A stretch of DNA of 64,000 bases from Patiria miniata (taxonomy: Eukaryota > Echinodermata > Asteroidea > Valvatida > Asterinidae). The translations under genes were made by a program, and so were the position numbers. The DNA is taken from the NCBI RefSeq assembly GCF_015706575.1, contig NW_024037053.1, positions 1,984,001 through 2,048,000 on the forward strand, written 5' to 3'. The notes under the pieces are model-generated. The model had not been told where the DNA came from, searched no databases, and worked only from the letters and a program-made list of their open reading frames with translations. This document shows, in pieces, positions 20,601 through 31,599 of this stretch (positions are counted from its first letter, which is position 1; each line of letters opens with the position of its first letter).

Positions 20601-23600
20601 TCCTCAATCCTCCAAAATACTCCAAAATTTTGCAACTCCGCCTAAATTTTTCAAAATTGTCAGACAGTCCTGCCTCAAAATGCATTCATCCTCAATCCTC
20701 CAAAATCCTCCTCATCCCAAAACTTTGCGCTCGTGTTTAAATGAAGGATAACCAACGCCAAATCCTTCAAAATCATCAGACAGTCCTGCCTCAAAATGCA
20801 TTCATCCTCAATCCTCCAAAATCCTCTTGTGCTTCATTCACCATTCATCCTCAATCCTCCAAAATCCTCATGTGCTTCAATCACCATTCATCCTCAATCC
20901 TCCAGAATCCTCATTTGATTCAATCACCATTCATCCTCAATCCTCTAGAATCCTCCAAAACCTTCAGGAGGATTTTGGAGGAGTGAGGTGGGTTAGGGTT
21001 AATGGAACGAGTTTCATCAGCTTTGTGCAAGAGGGTGAACAAAATATTCACTTTCAGAAAATGATCTAAAATTTTGGTTTAATTCCATTGGTTAAACAAA
21101 GGATCAAATGTAGGACATTTTTCTTTTAACACATGGTACTACATGCTTACGGCACATACATGTACATTCATGTAGACTGGTATCATGGTATGTGTATTTG
21201 TGTTATGACAAGTCACTGTATGTACAAAGGAATGAATCCTTTCCAAAATATAACATTTATGATGTCCATGAACTGCTTGTTATTATACAAGATGTGAGTT
21301 ATGGCAGGCCAGATGGCATTTAGGAATTACATATGTACATGTATCATCAAAATCCAAGTTCTAATAACAATGAGGCTCATTATGCACAAAAATATGATGC
21401 TACATGTAGATATGATATGATATAATATGACGCTACATGTCGAAATTGTAGAGTCACAATTGAACAAAATATTATAATACATTGTATAATATTTCGTTCA
21501 ATCCTGACTCTACAATTTCGATCAACTTTTTTGTAAAAATGGTACTTAGCAAAAATGCTAGGAAATTCACTGTTCAAGGCATAAAATAATGCTCTTCAGA
21601 TTTCTGTACACATCGACAATACAAACTTTGTTTTTAAACAAAAAGGCACCCACTAAGCTTTACCCTCTTCTGAAATCTATGTTTTCATTACGGTATGTAC
21701 AGCGCCCAAAGACAATAGTACCCAGTTTACATGATTTGCAACTTAAAAGTAGAGTATCATTTGTCATTTGTGCATTTTGTTTACATTTCAAGCAACAAAA
21801 GTGCCCAAATCTAAAGAAGGGTGCTTAACAACTAACCTGATGAAGTTTTAGCTCAGTGAATGCTGTATATATTCCGAGAAAACAATATTCTAGGATCTCG
21901 ATTTCAATTCAAAAGTTGCCGAGTCACGTTTTGAATTGCGCCCCAAGCAGGAGGTCGTGGGTTCGAGTCCCACCCGAGTGATTTTTTTTCCAACTTCAAC
22001 TCGGGAGGTTAACACACTGAGTATACAGCGTTTATACGTCAGTGAAGGGCAAAACCTAATATTGATTGTTTATTCGATACCTCTATTTCCCTTTTGCACT
22101 TTGATAAAGACAAATTATATAACACACAGGGGGTTTTGCAGTTAATAACACCAGATACCTAGACACAAACTCCCCACGAGGTTGGTTGGAAACCACGGCA
22201 ACCCTCACCTCATCCTTGACGATCTCGGCCGGTCCCGAGCTGTGCAACCGCAGTGTCTCTCGGCCGGTCCCCACCTTGTCCTCCGTCGGCATGGCAGCCA
22301 TGGGCGAGGGCGCTGGAGGGGCGGCCGAACGAGGAGCGATTTTGGCTAAAAAAGAGAAAGAGATAAAAGGCATGTAAACAAAGGCCAATGGGAAAATATG
22401 TACCGGTGTGAACTCTTACAAGCAGCTACATGTAAATCTATCACTATCATTTGTAGTAAAAACAAATGTAATTTATGTGTCAACTACAGGTCTCCAGTTT
22501 AGAATTTGGTGTTTGAGGAGTACGTACATGTACACGCATATTTGTACGTGTTATCTTTTCAAACCGTGGACGAAAAATACCAGAGAACAAAAGAGAACAA
22601 TATCGTCCACGATTCCCAGCATATGTCCGCGATTGGGGTCGTGTACAAAACCTATGGGAGTCTTCCTAAAAAGAGTACAAACAAAAGAGGGACAATAGGA
22701 TGTCCACGATCGATGGTGAACACACGTTTGTGTGTCCGTAGTTGTGGGGACTACACACGAGTTATCCCATGGTACTATGGGGACCGAAGACGCTGTGGGG
22801 ACAGCAGAAAGTCCCCATAACTCGGTCCTAATTTGCCTAACAATAAAAAACTTCCCTTTAACGCAGTGGAGTGTTTTGGGTTTTTTTTTTGTGCAGACAC
22901 AGTGGTCATTGAATCCTGCAAACTACATGTATACCCAGTCATTGGGAGGGCATTGCATGTGGCACCTCACTCATCACTTTTTGTTGGCATGACTGTGAGC
23001 TGGATGGGAAATTCCAGTGAAATCAGATAACTGTTTTTCAGTTTGAAAAAAAAATAGGATAACCGTATTTAGAAATATCCGTTTTCTCCCACCACTGGTA
23101 TACTGTTTTCGTGGTATTGTGGGTCCACAATGTCAATTAAATTTTTACGTTTTTTTACAGTTAAAATCTAGGGCCCCCCTCCCCAATAAAATCTAGGTTT
23201 TTTTCTAAAGAACCACGAGTTTAACTACATGTAACTTTTAAAAAAAAACATATACTTGAGGTTAATTTGCATTCCTGTATATACCGTATAAGTACACTAT
23301 AACTTAAGGACATGTACACATACATGCATACAATTTATTATGCATGCATATTACTGGTAGGTTAGGGCCTATTATGGCAATTTAGTATATAAATGAATTA
23401 TTGAACCCAGTGTAGAAAGGTTGTCCATGTGTCAATACGTATACATTCAATGCAATCAGTAAGGCCAATATTGAACTACCGGAAAAGGTTGGGGGTTTGT
23501 ACACACGGATTAATGTGAAACCACTAGACATTTCAATTTGCTTATTACACAACGCTGTTCCATAATAAGCTTTAATACGATATGTACACAGTAAATACAG

Positions 23601-26600
23601 CTCCAAAATATACCACGTACATGTACATTGTATGTGCATGAAGTTTGAACCCAGTAAATATGAATAATTTACAGCACAATTGCATGGACCAGAGGTTGTT
23701 TCCTATATTGCACATGTGTACATGTATCTTCATGCTCTAAGGTAGATTTTTTTTGCTAGAGCTAAATAAAAAAATAGGTTTTAATTCTCGACCTGAAACA
23801 ATAATTTCGCTATACAACAGTAAGAGGCATGACAGTTTTGTTTAATTAGGCCTGCTTGTTTCTTTTATAACTGTATTTCTTAATAACCTGTGGATTTTCA
23901 ATTGTACAGCGCTTTATGATGTCTTTTTGACATGGAAAGCGTTTTTTAAATAATTCATAATATTATTATTGTTATGTTGGGGCGCTACAGTGGGTTAACA
24001 TGGTCAACATGTGAACTGAAATGCATGTATTTCAAATTCAATAATATTGGAGATAAACTATTAAGATTTATTGTCGTCCTGGAATATTTCTGTTATCAGG
24101 TCACTGCTATCTGAACTTTGCACTGATCTTTTTCAGATTACCACGATACTACTGTGTTCCATGTATGCCCAGGTACTGCACGGTACACATGCACATAATG
24201 TACATGTACATGTATGCTTCAGCTGTAGATGTATAGCCAGGTACATTAGGCCATCAGCCTCAGTCCAAAATGTTGGCCACCGGTATCAAATGAGGGGAAT
24301 AATCGTCAAAGCGATTTTTGGCAAGTTTTCATCTCCAGAGTTGGAAAATATGTGATAGCATTGCAGCGGTGGCAGCTTTTTGGGTGTTATCACCCTTTTT
24401 CAAAATGACCATCAAAATGCTGGTTACCACTCTAGGGGCGGTATACCTTGCGCATGCGCACTATAATCATTTATGCTCTGATTTAATACTGGCCAAACCC
24501 CCAGGCTGATGGCCTACATGTAAATTTACCAGTGTACACAGATGCTGATTATTGTTGTGAAAAATTGTTATCATTGTACAATGTAATATTCATGTATGTA
24601 TACTACACGTGGAATTACACACCTTCCACATGGGATTTTGCCATCACATGTATGCATGTGCACGTGTGCATTGCACTTTTCTTGACTAAATGAGACCTTC
24701 CAATTGACCTATCGCGGTAGAATCGCGTTAGAATCACATCAACGCAGCTTGGGAAATTTTATCCAATTACATGATATACAAATGGACGCGGAATGCGCAA
24801 AATCTGAGACAAACAAAACTTAGTGTACAAAAACTCCATAGGGTTGTCTAAGGGGCGTGGCTAACTCGCAAACGGCAATAGGTCAATTAAACAGAACCAC
24901 CCTTTAAAATGTGTAAACATGTTTTCTTTTAAACCTCCTGTAACAGTGTGGTTATGTACCTAAGACTAAAAGGGTAAGCTCAAAACAGTAAAATTTAGAG
25001 GTAATATATACTGCTGGGCGAGTAACACAATTACTCGAATACTCACGAGTAGTTTTTTATGCTAATCATTGTTCTACTCATGGTTTTTCATCTATTCGAG
25101 TACTCGTCCTGGCGCGAGTAGAAGTTGGCACTCGCAAGTAGCAATTTAGGGTTTAGGGTTCATGGCTTAATATGTCCCCTTCAAACAGGGAATCACTCCC
25201 TCCACCTCTCTCTCCCTGGGATTCTATTTGTAAAAAAAAACCTGTTATTTTTTGCCAATGAGGAATTGCATATAACTCATGTATTTTCAGTAAGCTCTGT
25301 AGATATCAGAATTTTGAATAATCAATATATCAGAAATCCAATATTGAGAATATTCAATGTATCAATTATCCCATGTAAAAGTTGAAGACCATAAAGATGA
25401 CACTTTGATTTGAAAAAAAAAATTGTTTTAAATCTTAAGTCCCAATTTTCCACGGCTTTTTCTGGAGCATATTGCTCAAACTTTTTCAAAAAAATCTCAG
25501 CACTGAGAGTTTGTCCAGAACGAGTGGATTCTTTTGAGGTTTTACATTGGGGAGACCATGAATTCCAGCGAACGCAGAGCAAAAAGCGACGCCGCTTGGC
25601 ATTTCGCGATGTTTTTATTTCGAGTCACAAGCACAAGTTGCCGCCAAGTTTTATTTCATTATACAGCAAACGTTAAACACAAAGTAAAAGCACAAACGGG
25701 AGATTTATTTTGACGATAATCTGATGTATTTTCGATATCATTCCTCAAGATCGAAAATTTCGATATTTCGACATGATTACAAAAATTGATATCGGTGATA
25801 TCGAGATCAAAATAATATTGAAAAATCGAGTAATATCGAATTATCGATAGTGCTTAAAGGGAATATACATCATTTGCTTTTGCTGTAATTTTCAGAAATG
25901 GATGGAATTGGGGGGGTTGGAAATATATAGCAAATATAGTTACACTGACTTTTTTGAGGTTTTGGGTTCGAAAATGCTATAAAAACCAAGAAAAACTATC
26001 ATTTTCCTGTAGTCTGGTTCCCTGACTCTATTTAAGAAGAAACAGAGCAGTTTACATATATTGGGGAATTGTAAGGTCAGGGAACCAGTCTAGCTGGCTT
26101 GTACCCGTTCATAGGTGTGTAATCGATTGCAAACAAGTGCGATGGTCAACTGGGGCCAGTATTTGAAAAAAAGCCAGTTTTTTTCCAATGCTGATCGGCC
26201 GATCAGTGTTGGAAATTGATACAAAAATACCACTTTTCTTGAAAATGACAGTATACCAGGTGCCATGATTTTACAGGTCGCTTTACACTGTCATTCACTA
26301 ACACTAACAGTCCTGCAAAGTTTTTCAAAATGATTTGGTAGTTTTATTTTTTGATGTTTGCAAATGTTGTATTTTCCCTTTAAATTTCAGTTGGTGATAT
26401 GATACGTGCGCCAATTATACTGTAAACATCCACGTAGGTATTTACACAATTATGTATTGAAAAAGCATCCCCGCAACATGCCACGGAGGCAAAATAAATG
26501 CAAATGTCAGTCATGGCTTCTGGCTAATGGGATTCCATTTCCTTATCTTACCAGGTGCAGCAGACGTGACACGTCCATATTATGCATGTGACATTTATTC

Positions 26601-28940
26601 AATAATTCATGTCAAGCCAGGCATGCAACTAGGAATTTAGAAAAAAAACAAGGATATTTCAAATCACACAAGACTTTGTTTGTACAGTGTTTTTCAATTT
26701 GTAATGGCATTCATGAGTAGAAACCCTCATCTCCTAGGTATTTTTTGCTGAAACCTGATTCCAGTAAATTTCAACGCTTTAATGGATTTGGGCAGATTTA
26801 TAGCATAATGGTTAGAACGATGCAGTACATGTAATATTTTGGCATACATGTACATATGTACTTTTTAATTACTTAAGTATGTAATTTTTGTATTTGACTT
26901 TATTGTTTTGTACTTTTATTCATATTTGTTACATGTATTTATATTTTTATTTATAGATTGCATTTCATTTGTAACACACATAATCTGGCCATTCGTTTAT
27001 GGTAATGAAACTCAATCAATCAATCAATCAATCAATCAACCGTTTAGCAAAAGGCGGAGGATTTACACTCAAATTATGCATTGAAACTGCAACCAGGGCA
27101 TGCTTGAACATGTATTTACAGAACTGTAAACTCCATGTGTATGCTTTAATTTCATGCTTAAAATTTGTGTTTAAATGCATTTAAATCCACCCATGTGATG
27201 GGCTCTCGACCAATAGCAATGGGTAAACTATCTTAGGTACCGGTATTTATGAATTACAAATAAACAGCTGCACATGGGATGACAGAAAACACATCAGATC
27301 TTTTTTTGCCATTTGACTCCTCAACAGGAGGAAGGAATTATTCAGGAAAAAAAATTATCAAAAAGAAATTTCTGCCCACCCCCCACAAAAATTGACTCAG
27401 CCTCCCTAGCAAAATAGTTGCAATGATTTTGATTTTGATACTTTAAATATAAAAAAAAATTGACAAAACTTGTAGCATCTTTGCGACAGCATCAGGCGCA
27501 TGTCGTCAATGCGTTCAAGCGTCTCTCCCATTGTTATGTCTGTGGGAGATTTTTTAAGATGACTGGAGGTAGCAAACACAATTGTTTGCGTTGTGTTTAA
27601 CCCAAACCTTCCCAAATCCTCTTTGCAAAATGGAGGATTTGCAGGATTGAGGTTTTATGGCAAAAATGTGCGCCTAATTTTGGAGGATGCACTGTGTCAA
27701 GGCTTCGGGCCGGACCTCGTGCTGTTTATGCTCAGTGGCGCATAAATTTAGGCCTCGATTGTTCTTGAAATCCACTGCACTGCTCCAGGATGTCACTGGC
27801 TCTGCCTCAACATACCGACAGTGATTGCTGGAGGATTTTGCAGGATTAAGGCAGTTGTCACCCCTACCAAGGACCACATTCAAGATATAACGGAGGATTT
27901 TGGAGGATTGAGGCTGTATGCAATTTTTTACATGGAGATTTTGCAGGACTGAGGTTGCATCCTAGCAAAAATGCCTAGGGGGTAAGGGTTAAGCCATGGT
28001 GTGCATGTTCAAAACGACTCAAACAATAGAAAACGACTGGTGTGTCTGCCGCCACAAAGCGTAAAAAAACCTCTCATTGCCCCTCCTATCTCTCGCTTTG
28101 AAACCGCTGAGGTGGTATTTGCAAGTCCGTTATCCAGATTTTTCCCCGGGCATACTTACTGAAAGCCTTCTTGGGTTCCACAAAGTTGACGGTGAAGCTG
28201 AACCCGACCGGGAGGTCCTTAAATTCCTTCGCCACCTCAAAATGCCGGGAGCCGACCATGCTCTTGCCGTTGATGGCCGCGATGTGATCCCCCACCAGCA
28301 CCTCGGCGATGGACTCCATCACGCTGTTCTCCTTGATCCGCTTGATGAAGGCGTACCCCGCGCCGTTGTCGGTGATGGTCAGGCCCAGGGAGGCCTCCGA
28401 TTTCATACACTCGATGGATTTGGGGGCGCCCTTGACGTGGGCGACGATCAGGTCCTCCAGACCGATCTGGCCGCCCAAGAGTTTGTCCATGTCCACTTTG
28501 TGGGTGTTGAGGGTGCAGAACAGGATCTGCGGAACAACATTTAAAAAAGGATATTTAGCTATTCAGAGTATAACAAATATTTCTCAACATAAATTACACA
28601 AGTCACAATCGTCAATATCGAGGGGTAACGTGGTTCATCTGCTTACATCTACAGCCGGAATGTCGAAAGACTTAGAAATCTCTTCGTACAGCTCCCTGAC
28701 GTTTGTGAAGCCCTCGATACGTTCGGTGGAGCTGCCGTGGGCCAGCTGCGTATAAAACACCAGCTTCCTCGGTGCGGGCGCAGGAGCCTGGCCGCCATTG
28801 GCTTGCTGCGGCTGGGCGGGAGTGGGGGCCGGCGGATACACCTCTTTTGAGTTTGTTTGGTCGGAGTCGGGTTGCTGCTCGTACTCGGTGAGCCCCCCTT
28901 TCTGCTTCTTGTCGCCTTTCTTCTTGGGAAACAGTGGCAT
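17539..28940 (-). CDS. GIPC: GIPC PDZ-domain adaptor, complete coding region, five exons
   Basis: GIPC proteins (synectin) are cytosolic adaptors linking receptor C termini to myosin VI on endocytic vesicles. Coding exons on the minus strand are 28940-28647, 28526-28160, 22345-22209, 20254-20173 and 17687-17539. All have GT/AG borders and compatible phases, and total 1029 bases, giving 342 residues (human GIPC1 has 333). Residues 1-50 are a basic then Pro/Gln-rich N terminus. The GH1 region has [19 protein letters not shown]. The PDZ domain is at ~136-217, with carboxylate loop LGLTI at 145-149 and [12 protein letters not shown] after it. The GH2 myosin VI-binding region at ~265-342 has [16 protein letters not shown] and ends [14 protein letters not shown]. 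Start: the only upstream Met in frame, after a 5' UTR with an acceptor at 29065. Which vertebrate paralogue it matches cannot be decided here. Confidence 0.96.
18461..18674. mobile_element. TTAA-type element with CCCTAACC ends (copy C)
   Basis: It runs from tttaccctaaccacccc to ggggttagggttaa. It is the shortest copy, 214 bp. The interior repeats 'tgttggaatctgttgg' words. One end has TTTA instead of TTAA. Confidence 0.65.
19216..19703. mobile_element. AAAGGSAATATACAACATTTGC foldback element, copy 1 of 3
   Basis: The left end taaaggcaatatacaacatt is mirrored by caaatgttgtatattgccttta. The interior has the inverted pair tctggttccctgac / gtcagggaaccaga. Copies 2 and 3 are at 25854-26383 and 45749-46270. 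Confidence 0.82.
20173..20254 (-). CDS. GIPC: GIPC coding exon 4 (GH2, first part)
   Basis: The acceptor ttctag precedes 20254 and the donor GTATGT begins at 20172. It has 27 codons plus one base, encoding [20 protein letters not shown] and GIRDETL. Confidence 0.95.
20488..21124. mobile_element. Foldback element interrupted by TTAA element D
   Basis: The outer arms catgtcctacttttgatcc...ggaattaaaccaaaatt (20495-20551) and aattttggtttaattcc...ggatcaaatgtaggaca (21071-21118) are inverted. They surround element D, so D appears to have inserted into an older foldback element. Confidence 0.75.
20563..21002. mobile_element. TTAA-flanked element with CCCTAACC ends (copy D)
   Basis: Ends are TTAACCCTAACC and GGTTAGGGTTAA, with TTAA duplicated. 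The interior is a run of 'cattcatcctcaatcctcc' words with the reverse (ggaggattttggagg) near the right end. Confidence 0.82.
21441..21521. repeat. ~81-bp near-perfect palindrome in GIPC intron 3
   Basis: The arms cgaaattgtagagtcac...caaaatattataata and tataatatttcg...gactctacaatttcg pair around a 4-6 base centre. It would form a strong hairpin. Confidence 0.78.
21930..21985 (+). other. tRNA-like B-box segment (SINE fragment)
   Basis: The phrase gtgggttcgagtcccac forms a perfect 5-bp stem with a 7-base TTCGAGT loop, the T-arm of a tRNA. No matching acceptor stem or A box is seen at the right distance. It is probably a decayed tRNA-derived SINE, not a tRNA gene. Confidence 0.45.
22209..22345 (-). 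CDS. GIPC: GIPC coding exon 3 (linker)
   Basis: The acceptor tttttag precedes 22345 and the donor GTGAGG begins at 22208. It encodes a Pro/Ala linker, then [19 protein letters not shown], matching the GRGTLRLRSRGPATVED region of vertebrate GIPC1. A split Thr codon joins it to exon 2. Confidence 0.95.
24247..24516. mobile_element. Small element with TAGGCCATCAGCCT inverted ends
   Basis: The phrase taggccatcagcct at 24247 is mirrored by aggctgatggccta ending at 24516. Length is 270 bp. The ends are short, so this is a modest call. Confidence 0.5.
25854..26383. mobile_element. TTAAAGGGAATATAC foldback element, copy 2
   Basis: TTAA flanks both sides (25854-25857, 26380-26383). The interior shares 'ggttccctgac', 'gctgatcggccgatcag' and 'accaggtgccatgatttta' with copy 3. 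It is non-autonomous and piggyBac-like by target. Confidence 0.85.
26880..27040 (+). repeat. AT-rich tail ending in (TCAA)n
   Basis: Poly-T-rich DNA is followed by 'ggtaatgaaac' and seven TCAA units (27012-27040). This layout resembles the 3' end of some LINEs with short tandem tails. No coding part is attached. Confidence 0.45.
27597..27992. mobile_element. TTAA-flanked element with CCCAAACC/TAAGGG ends (copy E)
   Basis: It is a close relative of copy A (14355-14768), with the same interior and repeated 'ggaggattttgcaggatt' words. TTAA is at both ends. Confidence 0.78.
28160..28526 (-). CDS. GIPC: GIPC coding exon 2 (PDZ domain)
   Basis: The acceptor ccgcag precedes 28526 and the donor GTAAGT begins at 28159. 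Residues 99-220 include [20 protein letters not shown] and the whole PDZ fold. The intron before it is only 120 bp, in contrast to the ~6-kb intron after it. Confidence 0.96.
28647..28940 (-). CDS. GIPC: GIPC coding exon 1 (N terminus and GH1)
   Basis: It has 98 complete codons. The donor GTAAGC begins at 28646. The N terminus [16 protein letters not shown] is basic, followed by a Pro/Ala/Gln stretch, then the conserved [10 protein letters not shown] segment. The same exon carries 5' UTR up to an acceptor at 29065-29066. Confidence 0.95.
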
Positions 28941-29194
28941 GGTGGCGGTACACGTTGGCTGAGCCGAGGGTAGGGTGGACTCGTCTGGGTGGATGAATCC
29001 TACCGCATTTGCTGGGTGAACGTGGGAAGGGTACGGTGGTTTTTTTCTGTCAAGCCTGTCAACCCTGGGGAAAAAAGAGGAAGTGTATTTTTAGCTAGCT
29101 AGTTTAGCCAGCTTTCTTTCAGTAAATGATATTTAGCCTGCTACATGTAGATTGTACAACGCATTATAAAAGGTAATAAATTACTTCCACCGAT

Positions 29195-29280
29195 GTGCAG
29201 CACCCTATGGCCTAATGGATAAGGGCGTGTACATGTAGTTCATGGGTGAGAGATCCCGGGTTCAAACCTGGTGGCAATGT
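29195..29280 (+). other. tRNA-Arg-like sequence with A and B boxes (SINE or pseudo-tRNA)
   Basis: The phrase tggcctaatggataagg is a good A box of tRNA-Arg type. The phrase cgggttcaaacctgg, about 45 bases later, is a near B box. The anticodon arm is disrupted by gtacatgtag and the T stem has a mismatch, so a functional tRNA is unlikely. Confidence 0.45.
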
Positions 29281-30114
29281 TTTCAATTTTTTTTGTCCCA
29301 AAAAATTAAGAATATTCTTCTATTATTTTAAATTGACTCCAACATTTAATTACAGTTTATTACATTTTCTTTTTGTGATTCGTGGCTCTGGAGGAATTTT
29401 TTCTTTTAAATGGAAATTAAGTCCGAAATTGTGAAATGGTCTGTGATCCGTGGACAGACGAAGTCACAACAACAATATTGGCACGGAACCACACTAAGTA
29501 TGTCATGGTAAATATGTCCAAGTCCCCCAAAAAAGTCACTGCTTTAGCCGGGAAAATATCGTTTACTTAAATTTAGCCGGTGCCGGCTGAATGTACACTG
29601 CCATACTTGAAAATGTTTCTCAATCCCAGATTCATGTCTCATCATCATTTTTGCAATGAATGACCTTTATTGAGATGACGTATGAAGAAAAAAGTGGCAT
29701 CAGGTTGCAACATTTTTTCCGACTCCCCTATCTAATTTAGCAAAATTCAAAACCAAAATGTCTCTATTATGTTGGGGGAATGGAAATTTAGGGGCATGAC
29801 CACAATGAAGACCACAAAATGCAACATGAAAATAAAGACGTGATCACCGCTAGGCATGCTAGGCACCGTAAATGGGCAAAAAAGGTTGATCCCAATCATC
29901 ACATGGCATGAACCATTATCAATGACACTGAATGGCGCGCACGGCTATGCGATATGTGCAGGCTGCGCGCGCCGTTCAGTAAACAGTCGCCGGTGTACGC
30001 GTGCACACACGATATGCCCGACTGTGAATGCGGGCGTGCGCTTGGCTGGCGCGTCGTACGTCATCAGTTTGACCTCACAATTTGAATGAATCGTACACAA
30101 CAACAACATTCAAG

Positions 30115-30165
30115 ATGGCTTTTACCGGCACGACAGCTCAGCGAGGCTCGGTTTCCGAATTGAAG
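30115..30165 (+). CDS. Possible short first coding exon, unidentified
   Basis: After a GC-rich block (29930-30065) comes caagATGG, giving MAFTGTTAQRGSVSELK before a donor-like gtgaaat at 30166. No homologue is known and no following exon was found. It could be chance near a CpG-rich regulatory block. Confidence 0.18.
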
Positions 30166-30384
30166 GTGAAATTTCTCTTTTCTTCTCTAAGGTGAAGGTA
30201 TGTGAACCTAACCACCACCATTTGTATTTCCAATTCCCACTGAAGCATACAGGGGCACATAAGGCAGTTTGAAGACTGTTTTTGTGGTGAAATCTGACGA
30301 TTTTGATTGGGGGTACGAGTGAAAATGGTCAAAACACGTTAATCATGTTAATGGTAACCATATACGGCCACGTACCTCGGACTC

Positions 30385-30530
30385 TACTATCGCCCGACCA
30401 TGTCCAAATGTTAAAAAAGCGATCCGTGCGTAGAGCATGTGTAGACATGGTAGAGTCTAGTCCAAGTAACTTGGACCCAACTTATCGCCTTTTTTAACAT
30501 TTGGACATGGTCTGGCGATAGTAAGGTCCA
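30385..30530. repeat. Hairpin nested at the edge of the large palindrome
   Basis: The phrase tactatcgcccgaccatgtcc with aaatgttaaaaaagcgat pairs with ttttttaacatttggacatg and gtctggcgatagta. The pairs sit about 60 bases apart. Confidence 0.7.
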
Positions 30531-31541
30531 AGCTAATACCGAGACCTAGACAACACAGTCCCAAAAACCAACATTTTCCAACCAAAAACATCAGATTTCA
30601 CCTTCAAAACGGCCTCCAAATTACTAGATATGTCACCTGAGGTACAAGTAGACATCGATAATTAAGATGGTTGTACTGAAGTTTACTTACGATCCGGAAA
30701 AAAAGTGAAATTTTCCGTTCATTTCGGAGAGCTCCCCTCGCGATCTTGAACACGTTAAATTTCCGATCGTGTTTAATGTTTGAACGACGCGATTTCTTCT
30801 ACATGCCCAGCGTACATTCGATGGTCCCCGTATCCCGAGTGCGATTCCGTTACCGAGCGCGCGCGATGCATCGATTATGATAATGAGTAGACTGGATCAC
30901 GTTTGTAAACACATGTGCATTTCAAACGATAATAGGGAGTCGGGAACTAGCGCAGCTTTTATGGCGGGTACCAGTTCAAGCTGGTTCCCGATTCCCCTTT
31001 ACAGTTCGAAATGCACATGTATGTGTTTACAAACGTGACTCATTATCATAATCGATGCATCGCGCGCGCTCGGTAACGGAATCGCACTCGGGATACGGGG
31101 ACCATCGAATGTACGCTGGGCATGTAGAAGAAATCGCGTCGTTCAAACATTAAACACTATCGGAAATTTATCGTGTTCAAGATCGCGAGGGGAGCTCTCC
31201 GAAATGAACGGAAAATTTCACTTTTTCCCGGATCGTAAGTAAACTTCAGTACAACCATCTTAATTATCGATGTCTACTTGTACCTCAGGTTGCATATCTA
31301 CTAATTTGGAGGCCGTTTTGAAGGTGAAATCTGATGTTTTTTGTTGGAAAATGTTGGTTTTTGGGACAGTGACAGGTACTCCTAGAACTATGAGGCTCCA
31401 CGTGGAGCCTCATAGTTCTAGGAGTAAGTGACAGGATGATGTTGTCCAGGTCGCGGTATTAGCTTGGACGCCACTATCGCCAGACCATGTCCAAATGTTA
31501 AAAAAGGCGATAAGTTGGGTCCAAGTTACTCGGACTAGACT
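30455..31541. mobile_element. ~1.1-kb long inverted repeat (foldback element)
   Basis: The left arm 30455-30947 and right arm 30984-31541 are near-exact reverse complements around a 36-base centre. Examples are 'gatcgcgaggggagctctcc', 'ggtccccgtatcccgagtgc' and 'aagatggttgtactgaagtt'. The right arm is longer because of a 51-base insertion plus ~11 bases. The two arms differ at only a small fraction of positions. No transposase frame is present. Confidence 0.9.
31369..31435. mobile_element. 48-bp perfect palindrome inserted with an 8-bp duplication
   Basis: The palindrome at 31378-31425 is perfect, centred on CACGTG (arms start actcctagaactatgagg). It is flanked by GTGACAGG at 31369-31376 and 31428-31435. 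It is absent from the left arm of the surrounding inverted repeat, which shows it arrived later. Confidence 0.88.
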
Positions 31542-31599
31542 TTGTGCACAACCAAAGATGTGGTGTCTGGATACTACATGTACATAAACACTTTAAAAC

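Larger units (their letters stand above)
22346..28159 (-). other. GIPC intron 2 (~5.8 kb)
   Basis: It contains foldback elements at 24247-24516, 25854-26383 and 27597-27992, a TCAA microsatellite at 27012-27040 and many TACATGTAC words. From 22500 to 24200 and 24520 to 25850 no genes were recognised; 25700-25850 has clustered CGATAT/TCGA words. Confidence 0.6.

Noticed and set aside
21833-21895. A-box-like 'tttagctcagtg' as part of a tRNA gene or SINE
   Set aside because: The same text is part of the TTAAAGG foldback family (copies at 14781, 42711 and 58938), so it is not a tRNA promoter.
27012-27040. CRISPR-like or functional direct repeat array
   Set aside because: It is a simple TCAA microsatellite without spacers in eukaryotic DNA.
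28077-28755. Plus-strand frames of 148-155 codons
   Set aside because: They are the opposite strand of GIPC exons 1 and 2, whose minus-strand product is clearly recognised.
29195-29280. Functional tRNA-Arg gene
   Set aside because: The anticodon arm cannot be folded and the T stem has a mismatch; kept only as a tRNA-like segment.
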